Source: Macrolepiota albuminosa (lineage: Eukaryota; Basidiomycota; Agaricomycetes; Agaricales; Agaricaceae). From it: DNA of 64,000 nt. The stretch lies in the NCBI GenBank assembly GCA_027475525.1, contig JAMWFC010000058.1, positions 186,001 through 250,000 on the forward strand. The letters run 5' to 3'. Positions 33,801 to 44,153 of this stretch are shown piece after piece. Under the pieces are notes generated by a model. That model made no database searches. It had not been told where the DNA came from and saw only the letters and a program-made list of their open reading frames with translations. Made by a program: the position numbers and the translations under genes. Within the stretch, counting starts at the first letter, position 1; the number at the start of each line of letters is the position of its first letter.

Positions 33801-34154
33801 CTTTCTCTTACTTACGTAAGAGAGTCGGGGATTGTTCCTTACCAACCCAACACTTTTAGCACCCCACTTACTTTCTATACAGCAAGCATTCTTAGCCAGA
33901 ACTCCTCTCTGATAAGGATTGTACAAGAACTTCAACTGCTGAGAGAAAACAGTCACCAATTAATCTACAATGTGGTACCTTGATCTGCCAAAGCCCAAGC
34001 TGAGGATAAGCACCTCTTAGCCATGGAGCATTGGATACAAGACCTAAAGTGCCCAGAGAACCTTAGCAACAATGAGTATGCAACCTTTATTTGCTATGCT
34101 ACTCACTTCTTCTTTGCTGACAATTGTCTTTGGCAACGTCATCGTGATGGTGCT
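33801..34154 (+). pseudogene. Old Ty3/gypsy element R, copy 1: RNase H/integrase junction (5' portion)
   Basis: Homologous to 45,205-45,520, with shared blocks AAGATAAGCACCTCTTAGCCA and TGCTACTCACTTCTTCTTTG. It encodes the region around the integrase zinc-binding domain and is split by element G1. The reading resumes at 44,870. Stops and indels are present. Confidence 0.7.
34150..34154. other. Target-site duplication of G1, left copy (GTGCT)
   Basis: The 5 bases before the left LTR are GTGCT, identical to 44,865-44,869 after the right LTR. Five-base duplications are usual for Ty3/gypsy integrase. Confidence 0.9.
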
Positions 34155-34865
34155 TGTCAGGTTCCGCTGAATCGGGGGCTTTCCGGGAAAGCGACGCCCT
34201 TACGATGCGGACTTGATCTACGGATACTCGGGGGTCTGGAACTCCGGGGCTAGGACTCCGGGGTTCAAGACGAGGACAGGAGTAATCCCGGGAGAGGGGA
34301 CTAGAGTCCGGGGGTTTTGGATGAGAGTAGCTGAGGGTTAGAGGGGGTCGAGTCGTGAACCGGAGGTTCTAAGACGAGACCAAGTTAGTAATTTAAGAGT
34401 CGCGAAGTGCGTACCAAACTTATAGCACGCGAATACCAAGGCGTGCCAGTCGAAGCGTACCAAACGAGGCGTACCAGTCAAACAGAGGGCACGCAATATC
34501 CAAGTAACAGTTATGCAATATCAAGACTAGCGAATACAGTGGGGGGCTAGGCTATAAGTACTACGGGAACGTGTCTCGGGGTTCCGGGGTGTCTAGGATG
34601 AGTTCCGGGGGCCATTGAGTAGCGGGCAGGGACTGTATACCGGGATCGCGCGTGTGGGCCGCGCGATCAATTGGCGCGGGTGGAGCCGTGATGCGTGATG
34701 GGGTCGTTGATCGGGGCTGGTGGCGGCTGATGGCGGTCCTTGATGCGCGTGATGGCGGTGCCGGCGGTCGTGATGGCGGGGCGTGTCTTGTGGGGTCGGA
34801 GGGAGGGTCCCGGAGGGTGTTCCGGGGGTGTCCCGGGGTGGGCCCGGAGGGAAGGGGTCGTGACA
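34155..34865 (-). repeat. G1 3' LTR (711 bp)
   Basis: Ends TGTCAGG...GTGACA on the plus strand (TGTCAC...CTGACA in element sense). Near-identical to 44,154-44,864 and similar to 57,084-57,810. The antisense gene starts 130 bp from its inner end, so this LTR may supply that promoter. Confidence 0.93.
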
Positions 34866-34879
34866 TCACCCCCCCTTCA
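34866..34879 (-). promoter_or_regulatory. G1 polypurine tract
   Basis: In element sense GAAGGGGGGGTGA directly precedes the 3' LTR. The corresponding place in G2 (57,811-57,824) reads GAGGGGGGGGTGA. It primes plus-strand DNA synthesis. Confidence 0.85.
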
Positions 34880-34996
34880 GCGCCGAGACCCTCCGAGGCG
34901 CGCGTAGCCGGTGGTTCGGACCGGGGGCCAACCGTGGGATCCGGCACCTGACTTGCCACGTATCGAAAAAAAAATTTTTTACCATCAAACTCAACC

Positions 34997-36831
34997 ATGT
35001 CGCGCACCCCGACGCATTCCCCGACGCCCCCGCCCACCAACGAAGTCGCGCCTTTGGTCGTGTGGGAGGCCCGGGACGCCCGGTATCGGCGCCACCTGGA
35101 TCAGGAGCGTGTCGCGGCGCTCTTTCAACAACGTAGGTGCATCCGCGTGTTTTTCGCTTGGCCCGATCAACCTCCCTTTTTTAGAACAACAAAACGCACC
35201 TGCCCCGGAGGCGGGGCCTAGTCGCCTGCCGGAGGCTGCCCCGGAGGCACCGGTCAGTCCCCCGCCGTCGGTTCCCGCGGGAGCCCCTCAGGCGGGTCCC
35301 AGTCGTTCTGCGCCTACTGTCGCGCGGATGACTGTCCGCCCCCCCCGCCCTCCTCCCTCACCTCGTCCTCGCTTAACCGCCCCTCGTTTTCGCCGGTCGG
35401 GGATGGCCCCCGGTACCGTATCGATTGTTCCGGAGGGTCTGCGCATCCCGTGGGCGGCCGTGTCGCAAGCCGCGTTCGAGCAGGCCCTTGAGAGGCCCCG
35501 GGGCTTGCCCACCCATGCGTGGTGCGTTAGCAACGGGCCGGTAAGTGACCTCGTACCTCGTGTTCACCGCTAATGTCGACTTAGTGCGTACACTGCGCTC
35601 GCCGGGTGGTGCCGTGTCTATTCGAGGCCCCCAGCCCGTCGTCCCGGAGGGATTCGTCGGTGTGCGAGGCGTGTCGCGAAAACCACGAGCGCTGCTCCGT
35701 TTCCGCTTTATGGAGGGCGCATTGCATGGCGGGGTCTTGGGTGGCCGTTGGGGGGTTTGACGCGCCGGATGGGGGTGGAAGAGAGGGACTGGGTGGTCGA
35801 GCCGCCGGTAGGAGCGTCGGAGGGTTCCGGGGGAGAGGGGGCCCCTGCGAGGGGGTCTCGGGTCAGGGGGGCGGCGGGGGTGGGGAGTCGGGGCCGGCCC
35901 GTGGTCCTGGTCACGCGCCGGGTGACCCGGGCCGGGGCGAGCGGAGAGGGTCGCGCCGATAAGGGAAAGCGGCGGGCGTTGCCCAGCCCCTCTCCCGGGC
36001 CCTCCAAGCGGCCGCGACTCTCCCGGGAGGTGCCCTCTCCGACCCCGCCCCCTCGTTTGTCCCCGGCCGTGTTTTCCCCCTTGTCGGGGCGGCCGTTGGC
36101 TGTCGACGTGGCGGCGTTGCAGGAGCGCGCGGACCGGGCCGAGCGGGAGAGAGGGGAGATGGCCGACCGCCATCAGGTCACGGCCGAGCACCTACGAGGA
36201 GTTCGTACGACCCTGGCCCGGAGCGAGGAGGCCGTGAGGCAAGAGGCGGCGGCTCGGCGGTGGGTGGAGGAGGACCGGGGGGCGGTAGTTCGGGAGTTGC
36301 AGGAGGTTAGGGCCGCACGGGGGGCGTTGGAGGCCGAGCAGGATGCGCTGCGGGCCCGGCTGGAGCAGGGGGTGGGTCATCCGGAGCCGGCGCCCCAGAG
36401 TCTGCAAAACGTGGTCGTTGCCCGGATGGCGGCCTTGAGTGAGTGGTGTCAGTCCCCTTCCCGAGTTCCGCACTGATTCTCCAGGTTGGGCCCGGGAGCA
36501 CCGCCTGCTCCTGGACGGGGCGGCTGCGGCGTTGGCCTCGCTACAGGAGGGCCAGCGGGCCGAACTGTCGACCCCCGGGGTGGAGCGCGGGCTGGACCTG
36601 TTGGGTAGGTTGATCTCGGCGCACCGGCGGAGGAACGTCCCGGCGCCGGGGACCTGGTTCGAGAGGGTCCTGGACGAGGGCGAGCCGCTCCCGTCCTGGG
36701 GTCAGTTGATGGAGGAGGCGTCGCGAGGGTACGTTCCGGGGGAGCGAGAGACGGAGGAGCCCCGGGGTTGGCCGAGATCCAGTGGGGGCGAGGGTGGGGA
36801 GGGTGGGGGTAGCCCGGGGCCCCAGCTCTAG
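34997..36831 (+). CDS. G1 antisense gene: Cys-cluster, coiled-coil protein (about 565 codons; 2-nt frame break)
   Basis: It lies between pol and the 3' LTR on the strand opposite gag-pol. Exons are 34,997-35,132; 35,185-35,540; 35,585-36,438; 36,485-36,831, with three GT-AG introns of 52, 44 and 46 bp at the same places as in G2. The product has a Pro-rich N-terminus, a Cys cluster (CVHCARR..PC..VCEACR..HERC), a basic NLS-like KGKRR...SKRPRLSR, a long Glu/Arg/Ala-rich coiled coil (about 36,100-36,410) and a C-terminal block (WAREHRLLLDG...TWFERVLDEGEPLPSW). A 2-nt deletion relative to G2 near 35,730 breaks the frame; allowing for it, the spliced length is divisible by three. Function is unknown. 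The Cys cluster suggests DNA or protein binding. Confidence 0.75.
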
Positions 36832-37094
36832 GGGTCTCCGTTTTCCTGTCGTCTGTCCGTTTTTGTGACCTGTCACTGTAAAAATATGTAGTTCTAGAAA
36901 ATGTACATATTTGACCGTCGTGTTTCTAATGATGGGAGTAAAGTAGCAAGAAAAACAAGGAAGTGTACCTTGCCCAGAATCCGGGGCGGTACTGTGAAGA
37001 AAGTACTAAAAGGGAGTAAGATCTAGGAAGGGAAAGCAGAAAATAAACATGGGAGTTGAATCCCTACTGAGCCCAGAGGCGGGGGTTACGCCCA
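36832..37094. other. Spacer between convergent antisense gene and pol in G1
   Basis: Both genes end here tail to tail. It is AT-richer than the rest of G1 and has no frame. It probably holds both transcript ends. Confidence 0.5.
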
Positions 37095-38930
37095 CTACTG
37101 CCGTCTGTGATTCCTGCGCCCGGGAGGATCGTTCCCCAGGCGCCGCTGTTGGAAGTCCCGGAGTTTGTCGAGGGCGCCTTCGAGGTTTCGGCTTGGTTCC
37201 CAAGTGTCGTCTTCCGGGCCGTATCCCTTCCACCGTACGAGGAAGTGGGGTCGTCCACGAATGTTCCGGGAGTCGAGGATGTCTTCAACCTCGTAGTGGT
37301 ACTCGTCCTCGACCTCGACCGGGGGAGGGGGCTCGGGGCGTCGTTCAGGGAAGGGATCCGGGGGGTGTCGTTCCAGGAGGCGGACGTGGAATACCGGGTG
37401 CAGACCTTTTAGCCCCGGGGGGAGCTCGATCTTGTAGGCGTGGGATGAGACCTTCTTCAATATTTTGAACGGGCCGAGACGCTTGTGATCGAGTTTTGGA
37501 GAGGGCCGGCGGGTGCGGAGGTGTCGCCGATCTAACCATACCTTTGTCCCGGGGGCCCAGTCGGGGGTGTCTTCTCGTTTCCGGTCGGCGTGTTTCACGT
37601 AGGCCCGGTTCGCGATGTCGATCTCTTCTCGGAGAAACTCATGAAGGGATTGGAGATCCCGGGCGACCTCGTGGGCGGCGTGCGACGGGATGTCCCGGAG
37701 CGAGAGCGTCAGTCGAGGGTGGTATCCCTTGTTGGCAAAGAAAGGGAGTACCCCGGTGGCAGAGTGCGGCGTGTTGTTGTAGGTGAACTCGGCCAGGGGG
37801 AGCTCGGCGCGCCAGTCGTCCTGCAAGTAGTTGACGTACAGTCGGAGGTACTGCTCGAGGGACTGGTTGACCCTTTCGGTTTGGCCGTCGGTTTCGGGGT
37901 GGTAGGCGGTAGAGAGGTTAGTCTTTACTTCAAGTGCCTTACACAGGGAAGTCCAAAACTTGGACACGAAGAGAGGGCCCGGTCGGAGACGATGTCGTCC
38001 GGGAGACCATGCTTGGCGAAGACGTGCTCGAGGAACAGCCGGGCGAAGTCCGGGGCGGTATCCGTGGTGTGGCAGGGTAGGAAGATGCCCTGTTTGGTTA
38101 GCCTGCACACAACGACGAGAATGGCATCGAACCCTTCAGATTCCGGGAGCTCGACGATGTGGTCCAGAGATATTGAGGACCAGGGGCGTCGTCCGACCGG
38201 CAGGGGTTTCAGGAGTCCGTACGGTCGGTGTCGGGGGATCTTGACTCAGGGTCCCTTCCTCGTTTAAGATCAGTAAGGCATTCAAATGTTCGGGAGGGAT
38301 CACCACGCGATGATTGAACGCATTACGTTCCGCCTCGAATGACTTCTTAGGGTAGACGTCCGGTCGACGGGTGAGGGCATCGGGTTTGGCGCCAAGTCGT
38401 CCCGGGCGGTACTGGATCGTGAAGTCGTATTCCGAGAGGATCTCGGACCATCGGGCCTGTCGTCGACTGAGTTGCTTGGTCGTGGTGAAGTACTGCAGGT
38501 TGTTATGATCCGAATAGACCTGGATCCGGTGCCGGGCTCCCTCGAGGTAGGCTCGCCACTGCTTGAAGGCTTCGACGATGGCGAGAAGCTCCTTGTCGTA
38601 GATGTCGTAGTTGAGTTCGGCGTCGATCATGGACCGGGTGTAGAAGGCGACTGGCCGGGGCTCCCCGCCGTCAGGTTCCACCTGCGAGAGGATCCCGGCG
38701 ATGGCGTAGTCGGAGGCGTCACATTCCAGGATGATCGGGAGGGCCGGGTCGTAGTGCCGGAGTACCGGGGCGACTGTGAAAGCCTCCTTGAGCAAGTTAA
38801 AGACGCTCTGGCACTTACTGTCCCAGTTCCAGGCGATGTCCTTGCGCGTGAGCCGGTTGAGGGGTTTCGTGATCCCGGAGTAGTTGTCTATAAACCTCCG
38901 GTAGAAGTTAGCGAAACCCAGGAAGGACTG

Positions 38931-39084
38931 TACTTCCTTGACGTTCCGGGGCTGCGGCCAGTTGACGATGGCCTCGACCTTGTGGGGGTCCATGCGAACG
39001 CCATTCGTACTTCCTTGACGTTCCGGGGCTGCGGCCAGTTGACGATGGCCTCGACCTTGTGGGGGTCCATGCGAACGCCATTCG
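38931..39084. repeat. 77-bp direct duplication in G1 pol (1 of 4)
   Basis: 38,931-39,007 equals 39,008-39,084. G2 has one copy. The base after the second copy is missing relative to G2 (one G of GGGG). Confidence 0.95.
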
Positions 39085-39367
39085 GGATACTATGACGCCA
39101 AGATACTCGACCTCTTCCGTATGGAATGAACACTTCTCGGGCTTGGCGTGGAGATTGTGCTCCCGGAGGCGCTCGAGGACTTGCCGGACATGCTTTTGGT
39201 GATCCTCCGGTGAGTCGGAATAAATGAGGATGTCGTCCAGGTAGACGATCACGAAGACGTCGCTCATGTCGTGGAAGATGTCGTTCATGAAGTATTGGAA
39301 CGTAGCGGGGGAGTTAGTCATTCCGAAAGGCATCACAAGGTACTCAAACAGACCATACCGCGTGCGG

Positions 39368-39521
39368 AACGCGGTTTTCCACTCGTGTCCCGGGGCGATG
39401 CGGACGTTGTTGTAGCCGGAGCGGAGGTCGATCTTCGTGTAGACAACGCGGTTTTCCACTCGTGTCCCGGGGCGATGCGGACGTTGTTGTAGCCGGAGCG
39501 GAGGTCGATCTTCGTGTAGAC
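39368..39521. repeat. 77-bp direct duplication in G1 pol (2 of 4)
   Basis: 39,368-39,444 equals 39,445-39,521. G2 has one copy. One C is missing after the second copy. Confidence 0.95.
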
Positions 39522-39617
39522 TTGGCACTGCGAAGTCGATCGACCAGATCGCCGATGAGCGGGAGCGGGTAGCGGTTCTTCTTGGTGATCTTGTTGAGTC
39601 CCCGGTAGTCGACGCAG

Positions 39618-39771
39618 AGTCGGAGCGAGCCGTCCTTCTTCTTGGCGAATAGAACCGGGGCTCCGGCGGCGGAGGCGGAGGGTCGGATGAATCCAGTCGG
39701 AGCGAGCCGTCCTTCTTCTTGGCGAATAGAACCGGGGCTCCGGCGGCGGAGGCGGAGGGTCGGATGAATCC
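39618..39771. repeat. 77-bp direct duplication in G1 pol (3 of 4)
   Basis: 39,618-39,694 equals 39,695-39,771. G2 has one copy. One C is missing after the second copy. Confidence 0.95.
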
Positions 39772-40641
39772 TTACCGAGCATTTCGTCGAGGTAGTCCTT
39801 GAGAGCCCGGAGTTCGACCTCCGACATGTTGTAGACCTTGCCGAAAGGGGGGGTGGCTCCTTCCTCGAGGTCGATGGTGTGATCATAGGGGCGGTGAGGG
39901 GGGATCTCCTTGGCGTCTCCTTCGGAGAATACGTCAGCGAACTCGTGATACTCCGGGGGAACTACTTCTCGGAGGATCTGCTCCTCGGTTTTCTGTTCCG
40001 GGGGAATGGCGTCCCCTCGTAGGTGTTCTTCCGGGAGAGAAGGTGAGGTGTGCAGCTGAAACGTGGGAGTCCCGTCCCTCATGAGGCGGGCGAAGGGGGC
40101 GGCCCCAATGATCTTGATGTCGAGTGCGCTCGGGTCGGTCGGGGTCGCGGAGGCATCGGCCGGAGCGGGTGTGACGCGTGTCGGAGACCGGCAGGGGTAG
40201 TTCGGCCCTTTGTACTTGTTCCGAGGAATGTTTGGGGGTCGATCAGGGGCCTTGAGGTCTCGGACGGGCGTGGGTGGGGCATGCGCGGGGGGCGCGGCAG
40301 TCGTCCCGGGGGTGTCGGGCGTCGGGTCGCCTCCTAGGGCTCGGAGGTGCACGGCGGTCGAGGGGTGGTCTTCGGGTCCCGGGAAGGTCATGGTGAGCGT
40401 CCTCCAATCGATGTCGGGGTTTGTGTCGCGCAGCCAGGGTAATCCCAGCACCATCGGGGTCGATTCGTGAAGTCGCGTGACCAGGAAGTCGGAGGTGAAC
40501 TCGTAGCCGTTGTCCAGGGTCACGCGTCCTGAATGAGACCTCTTGATGGGGCCGGAGGCGGAGGGAGTGCCGTCGAGGCGCTGCAGGCGAAGGGGCTGGT
40601 CGAGGGGGTCGTGAGGGAGGTCGAGGGTGTCGCTGATGAAG

Positions 40642-40795
40642 ACCCCGGTGGCTCCGCTGTCGATGAGGGCCGATATCGGCCCGGGGGTGCCGTCCAGCCT
40701 GGCATTGATGACGAAGGAACCCCGGTGGCTCCGCTGTCGATGAGGGCCGATATCGGCCCGGGGGTGCCGTCCAGCCTGGCATTGATGACGAAGGA
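40642..40795. repeat. 77-bp direct duplication in G1 pol (4 of 4)
   Basis: 40,642-40,718 equals 40,719-40,795, within the second retropepsin DSGAT region. G2 has one copy. A single-base loss relative to G2 lies about 25 bp further on (GGAGTCCGGG against GGAGTCCCGGG). Confidence 0.95.
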
Positions 40796-41393
40796 CCGGG
40801 ACGAGCGAGACTGGAGTCCGGGGGTGGTGGGGGTTCGTCCGGGGAGTCCTTCGGGGTTGGTCTTGGGGGGTGGGGGATGTCGAAGGGAAGTTGTTGGTCG
40901 TCGGGCGTCGGGTCCCGGGTCAGGCGAAGGGTGAGGTGTCGCCAATCGACGCGGGGGTTGGTGTCCCGGAGCCATGGGAGCCCTAAGACGAGGGGTGTGG
41001 AGGGGTGAAGTTTGGTCATCAACATCCGCAGGGTGTGAGTCTGTCCGTTGGCGAAGGTAACGGGCATACGCACGAAATGGGTGATGTTCCCCGCCGTGGA
41101 GGCGTCTCCGTCAAAGAGGCAGAGTCGTACCGGGACCGGGAGTCGTTGAGCGGGTTCCGGGGCCAAGGCAGACAATGCTTCGTCGATGAAGTTGTCGGTG
41201 GCGCCACTGTCGACGAGGGTGTTGAGGGGGGTTCCGGAGGGGGTGAGGCGGGTGTTGAGGAGGAGGGAGTGCGAGGAGTGGGAGGGTAGGTAAGCCGTGA
41301 GGGTGTCCTGTGCGAGTGTCGTGGAGCGAAGGTGGGAAACCGGGGCGGAGAAGACGTCGGGGTCGATTCCGCGATTTAGGGCGTCTTCCGGGT

Positions 41394-44123
41394 CTAAATC
41401 GCCGGGTCGTTTTCCGAGTACTCGTAGGTGGCGTCCTCTCCTTCGAAGGTCCAGGTGGCACGTCCCATGACCTGTCGTTTGGGGCACTCGGAGATGAAAT
41501 GATCTTTCTCACCACAGAGTATGCAGACGCCCTCCCTTCTCCGTCGTTCCTGCACATCCGTCGGGACCTCGATCCAGGGTCGTCCCTTCTTTTGAAGCCG
41601 GTTGGCTCGGAGGGCCTCCTCGTCCCGTTCGTCGTCGAAGTCGAAGTCTTCGGGGTCTCCCGGGGGTTCCTCGGGGCTTGGCGCGTCGCCCGGGTCTTGG
41701 GTGGCCACGGCGGCGTTGAGCTGGGCCTGGGGGCGGGTGCCGCTGCCGGGGTTAGCATTGGGCGGGCCGCGACTCACCGGGGGTCGGCCGCCAGGGAACG
41801 CGGGGGGACCGGGGTTTCGACCTTGGGGGTTGGGAGCTTCGCCGGAGGGCCAAGGGGGTCCTCCTCTAGGGTTCCAGGGGGGTCGGGAGTTCGAATACTC
41901 GCTGCGGTCTTCCCAGTAGCGCTGGTCGATCTGCATGACGAGGGCCTTGTATCCGTCGTAGGAGGGTTGTTTCGGGGCGAGTCGGAGGACGTCCTTGATA
42001 CGTTGTGGGAGGGCGCGGCGGAGGGCGTACCGGAGGGCGCTGTAATTCCAACCTGTCTCGTAAGCTTCCTTTTCAAAACGTACGATGAAGGTAGTGAAAC
42101 GTTCTTCAGAGCGCATCCGGAGGTTGAAGAGGTTGTCCTCGGCCTCGGCCACGGTGTCGTATATCCCGAATTTCCCGGAGAACTCGTCGACGAAGGCTTG
42201 CCAGCGAGCGAGTGCCGGGTTGTTGGGGTCGAACTGGATGAGGGCCGTGTAGTGATCGAAGGCGATCCCCTGGAGGTACGACGCGGCAAAGGCCACCCGG
42301 GAGCTGTCAACCTGAAACGTGAGCGGCTTTGCCTGAAACGTATTGAGACATTGTGTGAGGAAGGTACGCCATTTTCGGGGGTCCCGGCCCGTGAAAGCGT
42401 CGGGCTTTTGAATGTCCAATCGTCCTTCGCGGGCGAGGGCGTCGCGAGCGTCGTCCGATCCGGCAGTGTTGCGGGGAGGGGGGCCAGCATTGTAATAATA
42501 GTAATAATGATTGCCCCCCCCTCCTTGAGGAGGAAACGCACCAAGGGCGGGGCCCCACCCGCCGGGAGGACCTCCTCCGGGTGGCTCACCTGGGGGTCCA
42601 CGCCCGGGAGGCCCGTTGTCCCACGGGGGCTCGTTCCTGCCGGGAGGAGGCCCGGGTCTCCACGCAGGGGGCGGCGGAGGGGGGGGTCCTGGGGGTCGTC
42701 CTCGAGGTTCGGCGGGAGGGGGCGGAGGCGGTCGGGGAGGGTTTGGTGGGGTTGGGTCGATCGGAGGGGGGTTAGGTGCTGGGTCGGGTGCCGGGTTGCG
42801 CGGGGGACGTTCAATCCGGGAGGGTCGGGCTTGCATCGGGGGTCGCGGGGGGTTCCGTAGGTCGAAGTGGGGTGGCGGATCGCGGCGGAAGTTGCGTTCC
42901 GGAGGGGCCGGGGCGGACGTGGCGGGCGGTGCTGGTGCCGGGGCGGGCGCGGGCGCGGGACGTTGTTCGTTGTTATCGCGCGTGAGCTCGTCAATGTAGC
43001 ATAACGTGTCGTCCGTACTAGGGGTGTCCACCCGGGCTGTGCCGGGGTTCGTCGGGGCCGGGGGTCGGGCGTTGTCTGTTCGCGGGAGGGGTTCCAGGGG
43101 TCTTTGAGGCTGTCCCCAGGTCTCGAAGGTACTAGGAACGGAGTTAGCCCTGCGGCGAGTTGACAAGCCTACCGTGCGAGCAGCGGGTTGATCGAAGAGG
43201 CCTCCCGTCGGGTTGAGGGACCGTAGTATGGCTGAGGCGTTCTGCCGTTCTTCCCGTTGCCGTTGCTCCGGAGTGGGGACCGTGGGGGCTGCCGGGACTG
43301 CTGGGGCCGGTTCCGGGGGTTCCCGTCGAATGTGAATCGAGCGACCTGGGTCCGCGGGGTCGTTGAGGGGCCGAGGGGAGGGGGACGCGTGGACTTCGTC
43401 GAGCAGCTGTTGTAATTCTTCCCGGAGGATCGTATTGCGCCTATACTTTACCATGGTTTGCTCCGGGAGTTCTCCTCGCGTGAGGCGATCCCCGAATTCG
43501 ACCAGGCAGTGAGCCCATTCCTCCGGAGTGCCTTCGAAGTCGTCGTGCCCGAACTCCACAAGCAGCGTCCTTGTCCGTTGCGCGAAGTCCTCCGGTGAGA
43601 TCCTGAGGGAGCGGAGTATCTCGTCCCGTTGCCGTTCATACTCCTCGAGGCGTCGTCGTCCCATTGGCGAGGGAGGGGTTCGAGCGGGTGGAGCGGCGGC
43701 CGGGTAATGACGAGGGGGGTAGTCGGGGTAGGGGGGTCCTCGGGGTTCTCGGGGTTGGGGGACGGGGCGCTGGTAACCGTAGTAGGGGGTGGGTGCAAAG
43801 GGGCCCTCGCTGGGGGGAATCGGGCGAGGCCCACTGGGTACAGGAGGGGTCTCCGGCAGGCCCCCGGGAATGCTCCGGTACGAGGGGACCTCCACGGGTC
43901 GTGCCATGGCTAGGTTGGGCGGAGGGGCCCAACTGGCTGAGGGCCCCAGATCATAGAAGGATGGGTCGGGGGCCCAGTGGCGGTGGAGGTACTGAGGTTC
44001 GTATGGGAGGGGTGGGTAGACAGGGCGGGGGGTCTGTGCGGAGTAGTGGTCGGGTACCGGGCGTCCGTAAGGGTCGGTCTGGTACCCCGTGGGGTAGTAG
44101 GTGTGAGTATACGTAGCCATCAA
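41394..44123 (-). CDS. gag: G1 Gag polyprotein (909 aa)
   Basis: Uninterrupted frame. The first half is Pro-rich and low-complexity. A retrotransposon Gag capsid-like region follows (KPDAFTGRDPRKWRTFLTQC to about RFEKEAYETGWNY, residues roughly 560-720). Near the C-terminus is one CCHC zinc knuckle, CILCGEKDHFISEC (Cys-X2-Cys-X4-His-X4-Cys). It forms the particle and binds element RNA. The ATG at 44,123 or the next one (44,120) lies about 30 bp inside the 5' LTR boundary, so the leader is very short. Pol lies in the -1 frame relative to gag. Confidence 0.9.
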   Translation of the reverse strand: MMATYTHTYYPTGYQTDPYGRPVPDHYSAQTPRPVYPPLPYEPQYLHRHWAPDPSFYDLGPSASWAPPPNLAMARPVEVPSYRSIPGGLPETPPVPSGPRPIPPSEGPFAPTPYYGYQRPVPQPREPRGPPYPDYPPRHYPAAAPPARTPPSPMGRRRLEEYERQRDEILRSLRISPEDFAQRTRTLLVEFGHDDFEGTPEEWAHCLVEFGDRLTRGELPEQTMVKYRRNTILREELQQLLDEVHASPSPRPLNDPADPGRSIHIRREPPEPAPAVPAAPTVPTPEQRQREERQNASAILRSLNPTGGLFDQPAARTVGLSTRRRANSVPSTFETWGQPQRPLEPLPRTDNARPPAPTNPGTARVDTPSTDDTLCYIDELTRDNNEQRPAPAPAPAPAPPATSAPAPPERNFRRDPPPHFDLRNPPRPPMQARPSRIERPPRNPAPDPAPNPPPIDPTPPNPPRPPPPPPAEPRGRPPGPPPPPPPAWRPGPPPGRNEPPWDNGPPGRGPPGEPPGGGPPGGWGPALGAFPPQGGGGNHYYYYYNAGPPPRNTAGSDDARDALAREGRLDIQKPDAFTGRDPRKWRTFLTQCLNTFQAKPLTFQVDSSRVAFAASYLQGIAFDHYTALIQFDPNNPALARWQAFVDEFSGKFGIYDTVAEAEDNLFNLRMRSEERFTTFIVRFEKEAYETGWNYSALRYALRRALPQRIKDVLRLAPKQPSYDGYKALVMQIDQRYWEDRSEYSNSRPPWNPRGGPPWPSGEAPNPQGRNPGPPAFPGGRPPVSRGPPNANPGSGTRPQAQLNAAVATQDPGDAPSPEEPPGDPEDFDFDDERDEEALRANRLQKKGRPWIEVPTDVQERRRREGVCILCGEKDHFISECPKRQVMGRATWTFEGEDATYEYSENDPAI
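41412..41425 (-). promoter_or_regulatory. Candidate -1 frameshift site at the gag/pol overlap
   Basis: In gag frame TCG GAA AAC GAC precedes the gag stop by four codons. Slipping back one base at AAC gives AAA CGA CCC, which is the pol frame (LGKRPGDLDPED). G GAA AAC is not a perfect slippery heptamer, but the A-site repairing is good and the P-site tolerable. No downstream pseudoknot was modelled. Confidence 0.4.
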
Positions 44124-44140
44124 GAACGGTGTAAGGAAAG

Positions 44141-44153
44141 AGTCTTGATATTA
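44141..44153 (-). promoter_or_regulatory. G1 primer-binding site complementary to its own LTR
   Basis: In element sense the bases after the 5' LTR read TAATATCAAGACT. AATATCAAGACT is perfectly complementary (12 nt) to AGTCTTGATATT inside the LTR (44,527-44,516 minus), which lies at the expected transcript start. No match to a tRNA 3' end was evident. Confidence 0.7.

Larger units (their letters stand above)
37095..41487 (-). pseudogene. G1 pol: tandem retropepsin, RT, RNase H, integrase, chromodomain; frames broken
   Basis: The pol frame overlaps the gag end by 94 bp in the -1 frame. Two retropepsin-like domains follow each other: LVDSGATDNFIDE with [16 protein letters not shown], then [10 protein letters not shown] with [16 protein letters not shown]. 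Next come RT ([11 protein letters not shown] near 39,240), RNase H ([11 protein letters not shown] near 38,710), integrase and the chromodomain ([16 protein letters not shown] near 37,200). Frames break at four 77-bp duplications (38,931; 39,368; 39,618; 40,642) and at single-base losses beside three of them. There is a deletion of about 310 bp near 38,240 relative to G2 that removes the integrase zinc-binding module, and a 1-base loss near 37,987. The duplications look artefactual, but the integrase deletion looks real. Confidence 0.85.

Noticed and set aside
38931..40795. A biological process making 77-bp tandem duplications in transposons (for example a genome defence)
   Set aside because: Identical length in unrelated elements and recurrent loss of one base at the junction fit an assembly overlap better; kept only as a finding about assembly quality.
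41310..42860. Long plus-strand frame opposite gag (516 codons)
   Set aside because: It is the GC-rich shadow of gag/pol on the other strand, with no introns or domains, unlike the real antisense gene downstream of pol.
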